Positions 43,801 through 54,922 of a stretch of DNA of 64,000 bases are shown one piece after another (position 1 is the first letter of the stretch; the number at the start of each line of letters is the position of its first letter). The DNA comes from Lathyrus oleraceus (lineage: Eukaryota > Streptophyta > Magnoliopsida > Fabales > Fabaceae). The notes under the pieces are model-generated. The model was not told where the DNA came from. It did not search any database and saw only the letters and a program-made list of their open reading frames with translations. The DNA lies in contig NC_066579.1 in the NCBI RefSeq assembly GCF_024323335.1, positions 358,128,900 through 358,192,899 on the forward strand, given 5' to 3'. Both the position numbers and the translations under genes were made by a program.

Positions 43801-43979
43801 TTGCTCTTGAGAAGGTGGCTTTCGCTGAGCAGAAGAAGCCAAGTGCCTCAATTGCATCCTACAAACAGGCTATGGAGGTTGTCAACTCGGGCAAGACAGA
43901 AGGCTGGGGCAAGATGGTTGATTTGCCCGTCAAAGAAGACAAGTTTGGTATTGGTTATCAACCTCTGCAGGCAGAATAG
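40857..43979 (+). CDS. gag: Ogre B gag-protease (1040 aa; C-terminus probably truncated)
   Basis: The start is taken at the ATG at 40857 (MDQVQAELDEM); the frame is open from at least 40791 but without an earlier ATG. The gag domain is at about 168-300 (PSFDKYNGTSCPRTH to LTDMFIGTLQGVF). Gln/Pro-rich stretch 378-400. One unusual knuckle C453-DFHSGAPGHHIENC-467. Aspartic protease with DTGS at 846-849 and the LLGRPW block. The frame stops at TAG 43977, but reading continues sensibly (TFTSAGLMNHGDVFAAG) to a TAA at 44169, so this stop is probably a C-to-T lesion and the natural end is later. Confidence 0.9.
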   Translation: MDQVQAELDEMRANMAQFMTMMQGVVQGQEELCALAQRQEVVVPPASRASPVGVLVNDNVAAATVPVNDYVVGDELRGIRINGQPLAAETVNARVTRAPVRHPAPLVDRQEDMFTLLSEDDRVVRVEERDRKVDALAEKIRAMECQNSLGFDVTNMGLVEGLRIPYKFKAPSFDKYNGTSCPRTHVQAYYRKISAYTDDEKMWMYFFQDSLSGASLDWYMELKRESIRSWRDLGEAFLRQYKHNMDMAPSRTQLQSLCQKSGESFKEYAQRWRELAARVQPPMLERELTDMFIGTLQGVFMDRMGSCPFDSFSDVVICGERTESLIKAGKIQDAGSSSSKKPFAGAPRRREGETNVVQHRRNMNSGHHRQVAAVTIPAPQRQQQQQQRGPPPPQQQQQRPFQPRQRMSDRHFDPLPMTYAELLPELLRSGFVELRTMGPLTKIPAGFDANVRCDFHSGAPGHHIENCQAFHHKVQDLIDAKTINFAPVPNVVNNPMPQHGGPRVNNMEGEEALDLVVDVEDIQTSLLVVKERLLKGKVFPGCDKGCLECEDSENGCMQLKNGIQGLMDEGCLQFARAVKDRGVVSTVTIYFKPSEGRGPRTVNAPTTVGTPVTISAPVTVSAPTTIVASGRRAVENSRVVPWKYDNAYRNNRRAENQIRPVNQSPVTIALPSRAPVTVGPVVDNVGGPGDFTRSGRLFAPQPLRDNNAEALAKAKGKQATVEEESVQKEAPEGSFEKDVEEFMKIIKKSDYKIVDQLNQTPSKISILSLLLCSEAHRNALLKMLNLAYVPQEISVNQLEGVIANVSTRHGLGFTDLDLTPEGRNHNKALHITMECKGAVLSHVLVDTGSTLNVLPKKTLSKIDVEGVVLTPNGLIVRAFDGSKRSVFGEVTLPVKIGPEVFSIVFYVMDIQPTYSCLLGRPWIHGVGAVSSTLHQKLKYVWNGQIVTVCGEEDILVSHLSSFKYVEVDGEIHETLCQAFETVALEKVAFAEQKKPSASIASYKQAMEVVNSGKTEGWGKMVDLPVKEDKFGIGYQPLQAE

Positions 43980-44435
43980 GGTGAGCAGAAAGGACCGAGT
44001 ACCTTCACCAGCGCTGGGCTGATGAACCATGGTGATGTCTTTGCAGCCGGTAGGGAAGACGGAGACAGTGATTGTGATCTGAACAACTGGGTTCGCCCGT
44101 GTGCACCAGGGGAGACGATCAACAACTGGACGGTTGAAGAAGTGGTCCAAGTTACTCTTCAAACAGAGTAATTTTCTTTTGTTTTTCATTTTGCACAAAA
44201 CCCTACGTTCTGCCCAAGGCGTAGTGGTTCATTGTAGGGCCTCATCATGTTTTTCAATGATATCATTAATAAAGGACGTTTTGCAAACAATTTTGTGATC
44301 CCTGTCTTTCTGTTTTTGTTTTTCATTTTTCAAAACAATAAAAATGGCAATGTTTTTTTGTTTTTGTGACTTTTTTGAACTCTTTTTTCTAAAATAAAGC
44401 ATTAAACATGCAGAATTGATCTTACGGACTCCACT
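43980..44435 (+). other. Gap between gag-protease and RT (possible Ogre intron region)
   Basis: 43980-44171 continues the gag-protease frame beyond the stop. 44172-44435 is AT-rich non-coding DNA with stops in all frames. Ogre elements are known to splice an intron between protease and RT. A plausible acceptor is CATGCAG ending at 44413, which would read ATTGATCTTACG into the RT ORF in frame. I could not find a convincing donor of matching phase. Confidence 0.5.
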
Positions 44436-47400
44436 ATGAACAATTTTGTTATGGCTCAGTATGATTTCAATAATCCCATTTACCAAGCTGAAGAGGAGAG
44501 TGAGGAAGACTGTGAACTCCCTAAAGAACTGGTCAAATTATTGAAGCAGGAGGAAAGGGTCATCCAACCTCATCAGGAGGAGTTGGAGATTATTAACCTG
44601 GGTACTGAGGACGCCAGAAAAGAGATCAAGATCGGGGCTGCTTTGAAGGAAGATGTCAAGAGAGGGCTGATTGAGATGCTGAGAGAATATGTGGAAATAT
44701 TCGCCTGGTCGTATTAAGATATGCCTGGGTTGGATACAAATATTGTGGTACATAGACTACCTCTCAGAGAAGATTGTCCTTCAGTAAAGCAGAAGCTTCG
44801 TAGAACTAGTCCTGATATGGCTGTCAAGATCAAGGAAGAAGTTCAGAAGCAGTTGGATGCGGGTTTTCTGTCAGTTACTACTTATCCCCCGTGGGTGGCC
44901 AACATAGTTCCCGTGCCGAAGAAGGACGGTAAAGTCAGGATGTGTGTCGATTACCGGGATTTAAACAAAGCAAGTCCAAAAGATGACTTCCCATTACCTC
45001 ACATTGATGTATTGGTTGATAATACGGCTCAATCCTCGGTTTTCTCTTTCATGGATGGTTTTTCTGGTTATAATCAGATTAAGATGGCGCCAGAAGACAT
45101 GGAAAAGACGACATTCATTACACCTTAGGGCACGTTCTGCTATAAGGTGATGCCATTTGGGCTGAAGAATGTCGGTGCTACCTATCAGAGGGCTATAACG
45201 ACTCTCTTTCATGACATGATGCACAAAGAGATTGAAGTGTACGTGGATGATATGATTGCGAAGTCCCAGACAGAAGAGGAGTACCTGGTAAATTTGCAGA
45301 AATTGTTTGAAAGGCTGAGAAAATTCAAACTGAGGCTGAATCCAAACAAGTGTACGTTTGGGGTGAGATCCGGTAAGCTGTTGGGTTTCATTGTCAGTGA
45401 GAAAGGGATTGAGGTTGATCCAGCAAAAGTCAAAGCTATTCAAGAAATGCCTGAACCGAAAACAGAAAAGCAAGTTCGTGGGTTTTTAGGGAGATTGAAC
45501 TACATTGCACGGTTTGTATCTCACCTAACTGCCACGTGTGAACCGATATTCAAATTGCTAAGAAAGAATCAAGCAATCAGGTGGAATGATGACTGTCAAA
45601 AAGCTTTTGATAAGATAAAAGAGTATTTGCAGAAACCTCCAATCCTTATACCTCCAGTTCCTGGGAGGCCTCTGATAATGTACCTGTCAGTGACTGAGAA
45701 CTCGATGGGGTATGTATTGGGACAACATGACGAGTCTGGTAGAAAAGAGCATGCCATATACTACATTAGCAAAAAGTTTACCGACTGTGAAATAAAATAT
45801 TCTCAGCTCGAGAAAACTTGTTGTGCTTTGGCCTGGGCTGCTCGCTGACTGAGACAGTATATGTTGAACCATACTACCTTATTGATTTCTAAGATGGATC
45901 CAGTGAAGTACATCTTTGAGAAGCCGACTCTCACCGGACGCGTTGCCCGTTGGCAGATGATTCTAACAGAGTATGATATCTAGTACACGTCGCAGAAGGC
46001 CATCAAAGGTAGTATTCTGTCAGACTACCTTGCCGAGCAACCAATCGATGATTATCAGCCGATGATGTTTGAATTCCCTGATGAAGACATCATGTATCTT
46101 AAGATGAAAGATTGTGAAGAGCCTCTTATCGAGGAAGGACCAGATCCTGATGACAAGTGGACATTGATGTTTGATGGGGCTGTGAATATGAATGGCAACG
46201 GTGTTGGGGCAGTGCTTATCAATCCTAAAGGGGCTCATATACCTTTTTCTGCCAGATTGACTTTTGATGTAACCAACAACGAAGCTGAGTATGAGGCTTG
46301 CATCATGGGGATAGAATAAGCCATCGATCTAAGGATCAAAACTCTGGACATTTATGGAGATTCTGCTCTAGTGATTAACCAGGTCAATGGAGATTGGAAT
46401 ACTAACCAGCCGCATTTGATTCCTTACAGAGATTACACCCGAAGGATTCTGACTTTCTTCAAGACAGCGAAGTTGTATCATGTACCCCGGGATGAAAATC
46501 AGATGGCTGATGCCTTGGCTACTTTGTCTTCTATGATCAAAGTTCATTGGTGGAATCATGTGCCACATGTTGCGGTGAATCGACTCGAGAGGCCTGCGTA
46601 TGTGTTTACAGCCGAGTCTGTTGTTGATAAGAAGCCGTGGTACTATGATATCAAGAATTTCCTCAAGAGCCAGGAATATCCTGAAGGTGCGTCAAAGAAT
46701 GACAAGAAAACCCTGAGAAGGCTAGCTGGAAGCTTTTATTTGAATCAGGATGATGTGCTGTACAAGAGGAACTTTGACAGGGTTCTGCTCAGATGCGTGG
46801 ACAGACACGAAGCAGACATGTTGATGCAGGAAGTGCATGAAGGATCTTTTGGTACCCATGTTGGTGGTCATGCAATGTCCAAGAAATTGTTGAGAGCCGG
46901 TTATTATTGGATGACTATGGAATCCGATTGTTTCAAGTACGCTTGGAAGTGCCATAAATGCCAGATCTATGCTGATAAGGTGCATGTACCACCAAGCCCT
47001 CTGAATGTCATGAATTCGCCTTGGCCATTCGCGATGTGGGGCATCGATATGATTGGAAAGATTGAGCCTACTGCTTCCAATGGACATCGCTTCATCCTGG
47101 TTGCGATTGATTACTTCACCAAGTGGGTGGAAGCAACTTCCTATGCCAATGTTACAAAGCAAGTGGTTGCACGATTCATCAAGAAGGAAATTATCTGTCG
47201 TTATGGGGTTCCTGAGAGAATCATTACTGATAATGGTTCGAATCTCAATAACAAGATGATGAAAGAGCTTTGTAAAGATTTCAAGATTGAACATCACAAT
47301 TCTTCTCCTTACAGACCAAAGATGAATGGTGTTGTAGAGGCAGCAAACAAGAATATTAAGAAGATTGTGCAGAAGATGGTCGTGACGTACAAGGATTGGC

Positions 47401-47888
47401 ATGAGATGTTGCCTTTCGCTTTGCATGGGTACCGTACCTCAGTACGTACGTCGACCGGGGCAACCCCTTACTCCCTTGTGTATGGTATGGAAGCAGTCCT
47501 ACCTGTTGAAGTGGAGATTCCTTCTCTGAGAGTCTTACTGGATGTCAAGATTGACGAAGCTGAGTGGATTCGAACAAGGTTTAATGAGTTGAGCCTTATC
47601 GAAGAGAGGCGTTTAGCAGCTATTTGCCATGGGCAGTTGTATCAGAGAAGGATGAAGAGAGCCTTTGATCAGAAAGTGCGTCCTCGAAGCTATCAGACTG
47701 GTGATTTAGTTTTGAAGAGGATCCTTCCTCCCGGCACAGATAACAGGGGCAAATGGACTCCTAATTACGAAAGTCCATATGTTGTTAAAAAGGTTTTCTC
47801 TGGTGGAGCCTTGATGCTTACAACTATGGATGGTGAAGATTTTCCATCCCCTGTTAACTCAGATGTAGTCAAAAAATATTTCGCATAA
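44436..47888 (+). pseudogene. pol: Ogre B pol: RT, RNase H, aRNase H, integrase, with five in-frame stops
   Basis: A single frame runs from ATG 44436 to TAA 47886-47888, about 1150 codons without a frameshift, but has stops at 44715 (TAA), 45126 (TAG), 45846 (TGA), 45980 (TAG; approximate) and 46317 (TAA). RT carries WVANIVPVPKKDGKVRMCVDYRDLN and YVDD (269-272). A first RNase H follows (ENSMGYVLGQHDESG). The second, archaeal-type RNase H typical of Tat has FDGAVNMNGNGVGAVL, NNEAEYEA and YGDSALVI. Integrase has KCHKC and the triad D 47046, D 47229, E 47337 (35 residues between the last two). No chromodomain. It cannot be translated through as it stands. Confidence 0.93.
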
Positions 47889-47938
47889 ATTGACCCGCTG
47901 GACAAAAAGAACAAAAGAGTCCAGGCAAAAAAGGGCAT

Positions 47939-48096
47939 CCCGGCGAACCGAAAAAAAAAAGAAAAGGTTCGGGCAAAAGTTAGGGATAAAGAATGAAAAA
48001 TATGTACACCCGGTAAATCGAAAACCCGCAAGGGCGGCTTAGGCAAAAACGGGTATCCCGGTGGATTGAAAACCCGAAAGGGCGATCCAGGCAAAA
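47939..48096 (+). repeat. Three degenerate units of CCCGGYRRAYYGAAAA type
   Basis: CCCGG..GAAAA occurs at 47939, 48009 and 48057. Each is followed at some distance by GGCAAAA (47970, 48041, 48089), and the last two also by CCCGMAAGGGCG. Spacing is 70 then 48 bp, so units have diverged in length. Confidence 0.75.
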
Positions 48097-48687
48097 GAGG
48101 GATTAAAGCGAAGACTACAGTCTGAGTTATCTGTACTCCATCGCGCTTCAGTGTCTACCATCTTGAAGGATAGGATCGGTCCAGTCATTCTTCTCAGAAA
48201 GCAAGGAATTTGAGGAGAAATTGATGATCTGTGAGTCATAACAGAATTGGGAAATAGTGGATGCCGTATTCACATTGCCATTAGGATAGATTTTTCCTTT
48301 TGTGCGCAATTACCTCTTCCTAGGAATTGCTTCCTGATGTATTTGCCTTTTCAGGCCCATTTTCAATCAATAAAAGTCGTTATTCAGATAAATTGCTCTC
48401 TTGTTTTTATTTTACTGTTTTGTTTGCAAAAAAATGTCCGAATTTTTGATAAAACATTGCATATAAAAACATGAAGGCTAGACAATAACGTGCAGAAAGA
48501 TAAAACATTTGAAAATCATTTTGAATGTTGAGTACACTCGGGTGTATCTTGACCATACAATCCCCTGGGCATGTATGTCTTGTTGTTTTGCAGGTTATCA
48601 TCTTTGATTGTTGGCTAGAGCAGGTAAGCCACGGTTTGTTCAGGGATGTCGTCAGCACTGTCCTGTAGTATGAGAGGATGGGGATCT

Positions 48688-49740
48688 TCCCCAGCAGATG
48701 AAGCAAGTTCAGGACTTGTCTCCCCAGCATAGTCAAGATCAGGGATTCCTCAGCAGGATTGAGGATGTTTCCTCAGCAGGGTTGAGGATGTTTCCCCAAG
48801 CAAGTCTGAAAGCTATTATAAATGTTCTTCCCCGACAGAAGCATTTGTGGGTAGTGTGTCCCTCAGCAGCAAGTTCGAAGGCTATTCTATCCCCAGCTAG
48901 TCTGAAGATTGTCGGTCCCCACTGAGTCTGAAGGATGTCGTATCCCCAGCGGAGGTATCAGTGAGTAGTTTGTTCCTCAGCAGTCGGGTATGAAGTACTG
49001 TAATCCTCAGCATAGTCGTGAATGCCTTTCCCCAGTAGGGTTGTGATATTCTCCCCCAGCAATTTTGAAGAGGGTAGTTGTCTCAGCGGGGGTTTGTGTT
49101 GATGGTCTTTCCCAAGCGAAGTCCCCAAGCGGATCATGTTTGGTGAAAATTATCCCCAGTAGAGTTTATCCTACCTGTGGATTGGCCGCTATCCTCAGCA
49201 GAGGTGAGCATTGGTTGTTTCTCCAGCGAAGTCCCCAAGTGGATTGGATTCGGTGAAGGTTGTCCCCGGTGGGATCCTTTCTCCAGCAACAGTGCTATTC
49301 CCCAGACAGAGACTCCCCAGTTGAGTTGGTTTCTCTGCTGTCCCCAGAGTATCAGATCAGCAAGGCACCCCCAGCAGTGCGTCTCCCCATAGAGTTGGAG
49401 AATCTATTCAGATTTGTGTGCTCAGCAGAGCAATCCGTTTGCTCCCCAGCAGGAGTTTTCATCATTTTGCATATTGCATGTAGTGATCATTGCATCCTCA
49501 AATAGCGTAGCATTTCCATTCAACATGGAGCATTACGCCATAGAAAAATTCAAACATATGCATTCATGTGTTAAACCTGATTGGACCACATCCCCAGCAG
49601 AGGCAGACCATTGTTCAACATCTGTACGACACATTTGCTACAGTTGTTCTTGACATACATCATTCAAGAGTGGTAATACCCCAGACAGCATTCAAGGTTG
49701 ATTCTCCCCAGTGGGCTCCCCAATGAGATCCCCAGCAAGT
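48688..49740 (+). repeat. Dispersed CCCCAGCAG / CCTCAGCAG array
   Basis: The string CCCCAGCAG or close variants (CCCCAGTAG, CCTCAGCAG, CCCAAGCGA) recurs dozens of times over about 1 kb, often with TCTGAAG or TTGAAG between copies. Spacing is irregular, typically 15-40 bp. A degenerate array rather than a clean tandem repeat. Confidence 0.75.
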
Positions 49741-49779
49741 GTTTAGCCTTGCCTTGACATATGTAGATGTCATCCCTGT

Positions 49780-50120
49780 GATACCGGTAAGTGTCATGTC
49801 AGCACCCGTGTGCGTTCTTTCTTTGGTGTCGGTAAACACCATTGTTTCGGTGTCGGTAAACATCGAGTCTCACTCCAGTCATCGGTAAATGTCTGGTCGT
49901 TCTTTCTTTGGTGTCGGTAAACACCATTGTTTCAGTGTCGGTAAACATCGAGTCTCACTCCAGTCATCGATAAATGTCTGGTCGTCCTTCTTTTGGTGTC
50001 GGTAAACATCATCTTTCGATATCGGTAAACATCGAGTCTTTCTCCCAGTCATCGGTAAATGTCTGGTCTTGCTTCACTTCTGTACGCATCATCTTTCGAT
50101 GTCGGTAAACATTGTATCCT
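49780..50120 (+). repeat. ~86-bp tandem repeat, about 3.5 copies
   Basis: The unit contains GGTGTCGGTAAACACCATTG, CATCGAGTCTCACTCCAGTC and CATCGGTAAATGTCTGGTCG. Copies of GGTAAATGTCTGGTC lie near 49884, 49970 and 50056. Within the unit the shorter string TCGGTAAA recurs, suggesting growth from a ~25-bp element. Confidence 0.85.
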
Positions 50121-50405
50121 TTCCCAGTTCATCTGTGGATGTCTGGTCACCTCTCCGTTGGTGTCGATAAACGTTGAGTTTTTCCCATTTCGTCCGTTGA
50201 CGTATGGTTGTATTTCTTTCCCCCAGTCATCCGTTGATGTCTGGTCACCTCTCCGTTGGTGTCGATAAGCGTTGAGTTTTTCCTATTCGTCCGTTGACGT
50301 CTAGTTGTATCCTTTCCCAGTTCATCCGTTGATGTCTGGTCACCTCTCCGTTGGTGTCGATAAACGTTGAGTTTTTCCCATTCGTCCGTTGATGTCTGGC
50401 GGTAC
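50121..50405 (+). repeat. ~96-bp tandem repeat, about 3 copies
   Basis: The unit contains TGTCTGGTCACCTCTCCGTT, GGTGTCGATAAACGTTGAGTT and TTCGTCCGTTGACGT. CTGGTCACCTCTCC lies at 50143, 50241 and 50336. It is related to the preceding array through shared GTGTCGRTAAAC and GATGTCTGGTC strings, so the two probably have one origin. Confidence 0.85.
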
Positions 50406-50597
50406 CTTTTCATTGATAAAAATCAAAATCCCCGGTGATAAATATCAGATCCTAGTGGAAGTTGTCCTTGGTGGACAGTCTGTTCTTGGATCCCCGCAGA
50501 GTGCAAATTTCTACGGTTCTTTGGTATTCAATCCCTGTGTACCTTGAGGGTCTGACAGCCGTCGCTCTCATCCGTTCAGGTTCCCAGTTGATTGAAT

Positions 50598-50606
50598 AGG
50601 GGAAGC
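50598..50606 (+). promoter_or_regulatory. Polypurine tract of Ogre B
   Basis: AGGGGAAGC or close, directly before the 3' LTR start at 50607. Position and purine content fit the plus-strand priming site. Confidence 0.75.
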
Positions 50607-53600
50607 TGTAGCACCTCAAATTTGCACCTCCAGTTTGTTTATACATTTCATTTTTTAGGTCATTAATATTGCATTCACACTGCATAGTCCATTACATCTC
50701 ACCAGTCAAGACTGGTCAGGAGATTCAACTGTGCAAGAGAGCAAGAGCATTTTCCATGAGATGAAAGCCCTATGGTGGTTCCAATGAGCTTACATGACCC
50801 AAGGATCATTTGGAAGCAACTTGGTCAAGTGTTGAAGGCTCAGAGTCCACAGTGCATGTCCAAGTCATCTGAGGCCCATAAAAGTCAACTGCAAAGTCAA
50901 CTGTGGATTTGGAGGTGGGAAGTGATAAGAGATACTTCATTCATGTTCAAACAAGTCTCATTTGACATTTCAAACACTCACATTGAAGAATTTGAAGTCA
51001 AGTCAAAAAATTCCCAAAATAGAAAGTGACCCATAATTAGAAATTTCCAAAAATGGAAAGATTTTGGACCAACTTCAACTAAATTTTACATCATCAAAGA
51101 GGCTTCAAATGAAATTTTGTCCAACATGAAAGTTGAATATCTTTCTCTCCCATTTCCAAAAAGTCCAAGATCATGGATTTATGATGTGTGGTTGAGGAGT
51201 TATGATCCAATCATGGCAAAATGTGCTTAAAAATTCAAATGGCCATATCTTTTGAACCAAGGCTCCAATTTTGGTGGTTCTTTTTGCATTTTGTTCCTCA
51301 TGACATGCACTTTCCAAATATCTCATTACATGGCATGAAATTCCTTTGCATGATCATATGCTTATTCATGAAGTTTTTGAAGGAAAATTACTAAAATCAA
51401 TTTGGTTGATCATATGCATGAAATACCAATTCCAAAGTGTGCATGGGCTATTTTTAAGTGAATTTGGGCCTTGGTGGTGCACTGTTCACGTGGCCATCTT
51501 ATGCATGGAGTGAAAATACCAATTGATGCATACACCTTGTAACTTGCTAATCTCATTTAGTTTTGGCTTAAGCTTACTTTCAGAATCATTAGCAAGGCAT
51601 ATATAATGATAATCACAACTGCATTGGGCATTAACAACATTTTTCAGATCTAGATCTTGAAATCAATCAAATTTTTCTCTCACCAAGAACTTCCAATTTC
51701 TTCACACAAGGACCATTTCTCTTGATGAATTCATGATTATGAAGTGTTTTTGAGGCAAATTGAACGTGGATTTGGAGGAAACCGTGCCAGTTTTGACCAC
51801 ACTTGAAGCTTGAAGGTTCAATGGAGTTTGCAAGTTGAGCTAGATTCATACGTGCTGGAGCATCCAATCCTTCATCAACCATCATAACAAGGATTATAGA
51901 GGAGATTTGGACCATTGCTGAGCCTCGTAGCACGCGTTTCCAGCTTGCTGTTCTTCAAGAGGTCAAGTTTCGATCTCACTTATTCTCAAATTCATTGTTA
52001 TATTTGTGTAGATCTTGTGTTGGTGATCATTCTGGTAGAAAAATCGATTGAAATGGTGCATTATTCATGAAGATATGTGTGTTTGAAGTTTGAATGTCCA
52101 ATTTTATTTTCTTCGATTTGAGCTTGTTGTGATGAATTAGGACTAAATGCTTGTTGATCTTTGATCTACATGGAAAATGCTACATGGTGATGTAATTGTT
52201 TTTTATTTCTGGAAGATGAAGTTCATCTTTTAGCTACGATTGTTCTTGAATTAGCTACGAATTATTCATATTTAGCTACGAATTCTGGAAATTTTGCCAG
52301 GCCTAGGGTTATCCAGTGAAACGACACCGTTTCACTTGAGCGCGCATTTTTGAATCTGGCCAAGGTTCGATACTGGCCGAGCGCACTTCATTCAAATTTT
52401 AATCCATTTTCACATGTTCCCTCCATTATTTCATGCTTTGTTCATTTTTAAATTCCAAATTTTCTCCCAACTTCATAAAATCATATAAAATTGAAAAATG
52501 CTCCAATGGATCCCCAATTTTTTGCAAAATGCTCCTTGTTTTGTCTAGCTTTTTATGATCATAAATTGGAAAGTTGTGCATGGCTGGAAAATTAATTTGC
52601 TCTAGGATGATTGAACACATGTACATTTATGACCTTGCCTTGTTCAAACTATCATGAAATGCTTGTTTTTAATCCAATGAACTTGAAATTTTACATGCTG
52701 ATTCTAGACACATTGATGGACATTTTGGTTTTGGTTTGACATTTTTCCCATGCTCCATTTCTGTTTTATGCTTGTGTTAACATGGTGTGACAATTTGTGT
52801 CACACATTTGGTTGTCTAACTTGTACAATGTGATTTCCATGCCAAATGATCTCCAATGTTTCTGATTTTTTTGTGTGATGAATGTTGTGGATGTCTTGAT
52901 TGCTCATGAATTTTTCCAGAATTATTTGAATCATTTCTGTTTTAATTGAGAATTTTCATTCATGATGATCATTTGGATGCCTTGAATTGGTCTTTGACTT
53001 CACATGCCTATTACATGAACTTTCATAATGATTTTGCTTTGGTCCTCTTTAGGACTTGTTCTTGAGTGAATAAATATGATTCATGTTGAGTTTGAAGTTC
53101 TGTTTTGACTTTTTGATCCTCTTTTGACCCTAGGCTTTGACCTAGTGGTTTGTTGCTTACCATTTGAATTGTGATTTCAGGTTCAAGTATACATTTCCAT
53201 GGGTGATGTTGCTCCTTCATTTGAACTTGATCATATGTTGTTGTTGGCTAACATTTGCTTGTTTTGTAGGCTTTGAGAACAACTTACTTGTGGTTGCTCA
53301 TTGTGCATATTGAGTTGTCTGGTTGATATTGACTGTTGCCTGTTTATCTGGATTTTGTACTGATTGGTTTAGCTGTTTCCACAGGTACCTAAGTTGCTTT
53401 AAGTTCATTTTGAACTTTGCTTTGCTGGCTTGTGGTTGACATACCACTGAGGTATAATTTCTTGATCTTCATGTAGTCTGGAAGACCTACTGTTATTGGT
53501 AGGCACCTGTCTGAAGCCCTCCTTAAGAGGCAATGCTTGTGGATGTTTAATTTTGTGCCAAGCAGGTAAAGACCTCTTAAGAGGAAATTGCAGATAAAAG

Positions 53601-54917
53601 GGATGTGCAATCCATCCCCTGCTATTCAGTTGTGTCATTCACTTTGCTCACACACCATGTGTTGATGCATTGTGAATAAGAACCCAAGATCTTGTTGTGT
53701 CAGTCATGTGGAGAAGAGTTCCTTCATTCTGAACTCCCACCCTTTCATTGTTTGAAGCTCTCCCAGGCCAGGGATAAGAGATCTGAGGTCTTACCCTCAC
53801 TTCCCATTTCATCTGCTTCACCCTAACTCTCAATGTTAGGGTTAAGAGCTAAAAAACACCCCATTCCAGTTGGCTTGTTTATGTAGCCTAGCCTTGTATG
53901 AGCCCAATTGTTTGCATATAGTGTGTGTGCTTGCTTTATTGTGCTTGTTTGTTTGATTGCGCTGTTTAGGATAGCTTGCTTCCTGTGTAAGTTAGGATAG
54001 AAACCTCAACATAGGGATCGTATGCATGACAACTTCTAGGCTCGAGTCGTAGTCTCCCTAGTAGATTGTTATCCTCCCTTTGTCTCTGGTTAGGATAGAA
54101 GTTCTTTCCCTGTTTAGGGGAACTATGTCGCCCTGATCCTCATACCAGATGAGGTACGTAGGCAGGAGATGAGCTGATCTCTCCGGGCGCCTCTTTTCTT
54201 TCTCAACCCCCTTTGTGTGTGTTTGGAGTCTGACGTAAGTCCAGCGATTGGCAGTCGGTTTCCTGTGTCTTGTTTGCTTATTGGAGTCTGACATAAGTCC
54301 AGCGATTGGCAGTTGGTTTCATGTGTGTGTGTTTGTTGGTTCGGAGTCTGATGTAAGTCCAGCGATTGGCATTCGGTTTCCATGTTTGCCTGTTTGTGTG
54401 GAGTCTGACATAAGTCTAGCGATTGGCGGTCGGTTTCCTATTTGTGTTTTGTTTGGCGTGCGTTAGCCGAGCTACGAGTGCTCTGATTCTTCTCCAGTCA
54501 GAGAAGATACGTATGCATAGGATGCGACATCCTAGCGAGCACTTTTCCCCTGTCCCGAACTACGTCGACTCTGATGTCTGTGTCTGACAGACTACGTAGG
54601 CCCAGGATACGATATCCTGCCGAGTCCGTTTCTTTTGTCTTTCTGTGTTTCCTTCCAGCCTTGTGCAGTTCTTGAGCAGTTTATCTAGCAACCTTTCTTC
54701 TATTCTTTTGTGCGTGGATCCCGTCGAGTACGACGGATGCGTAGGGGTGCTAATACCTTCCCTTCGCATAACCGACTCCCGATCTTATCTTTCTCTGGTC
54801 GCGAGACCATGTCTTTTCCAGGTTTACTTCGAGCGTTTCCTTTCCCTCTTTTGGGATAAATAACGCACGGTGGCGGCTCTGTTTCTTTTTCCCGCCGGTT
54901 TTTCGCGTAATGCGACA
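50607..54917 (+). repeat. 3' LTR of Ogre B (4311 bp)
   Basis: Same ends as the 5' LTR. Shorter mainly because about 55 bp present at 35230-35285 in the 5' copy are missing near 52214. TATA copy at 51600-51607. Flanked by the PPT and the ccacg duplication. Confidence 0.94.
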
Positions 54918-54922
54918 CCACG

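Larger units (their letters stand above)
47889..50597 (+). other. Repeat-rich 3' UTR of Ogre B
   Basis: 2.7 kb of non-coding DNA between pol and the PPT with four different tandem or degenerate repeat families (listed separately) and no ORF with a recognisable domain. Repeat-rich, fast-changing 3' UTRs are documented for Tat/Ogre elements of legumes and are linked to the origin of satellites. Confidence 0.8.
33622..54917 (+). mobile_element. Ogre B: nearly complete Ogre/Tat element (21.3 kb)
   Basis: LTRs 33622-37990 and 50607-54917 start TGTAGCACC and end GCGACA. The target duplication ccacg is exact (33617-33621 and 54918-54922). It has a tRNA-Arg type PBS, ORF1 before gag, gag-protease, a non-coding gap, RT-RNase H-aRNase H-integrase without a chromodomain, and a long repeat-rich 3' UTR. 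ORF1, the gap before RT and the multi-kb LTRs are hallmarks of Ogre. I counted about 17 substitutions between the LTRs in the first 1.3 kb plus one deletion of about 55 bp, so it is fairly young, but pol is broken by stops. Confidence 0.95.

Noticed and set aside
46722..47426. 234-residue antisense ORF across Ogre B integrase, and similar antisense ORFs at 44994-45473, 41262-41621 and 43848-44198
   Set aside because: Opposite strand of strongly supported pol and gag domains, no recognisable product; shadow frames.
49780..50405. Regular repeats with spacers that look superficially like a CRISPR array
   Set aside because: Units are contiguous and 86-96 bp long, they diverge gradually, and they sit in the 3' UTR of a plant retrotransposon; no cas gene and a eukaryotic context.
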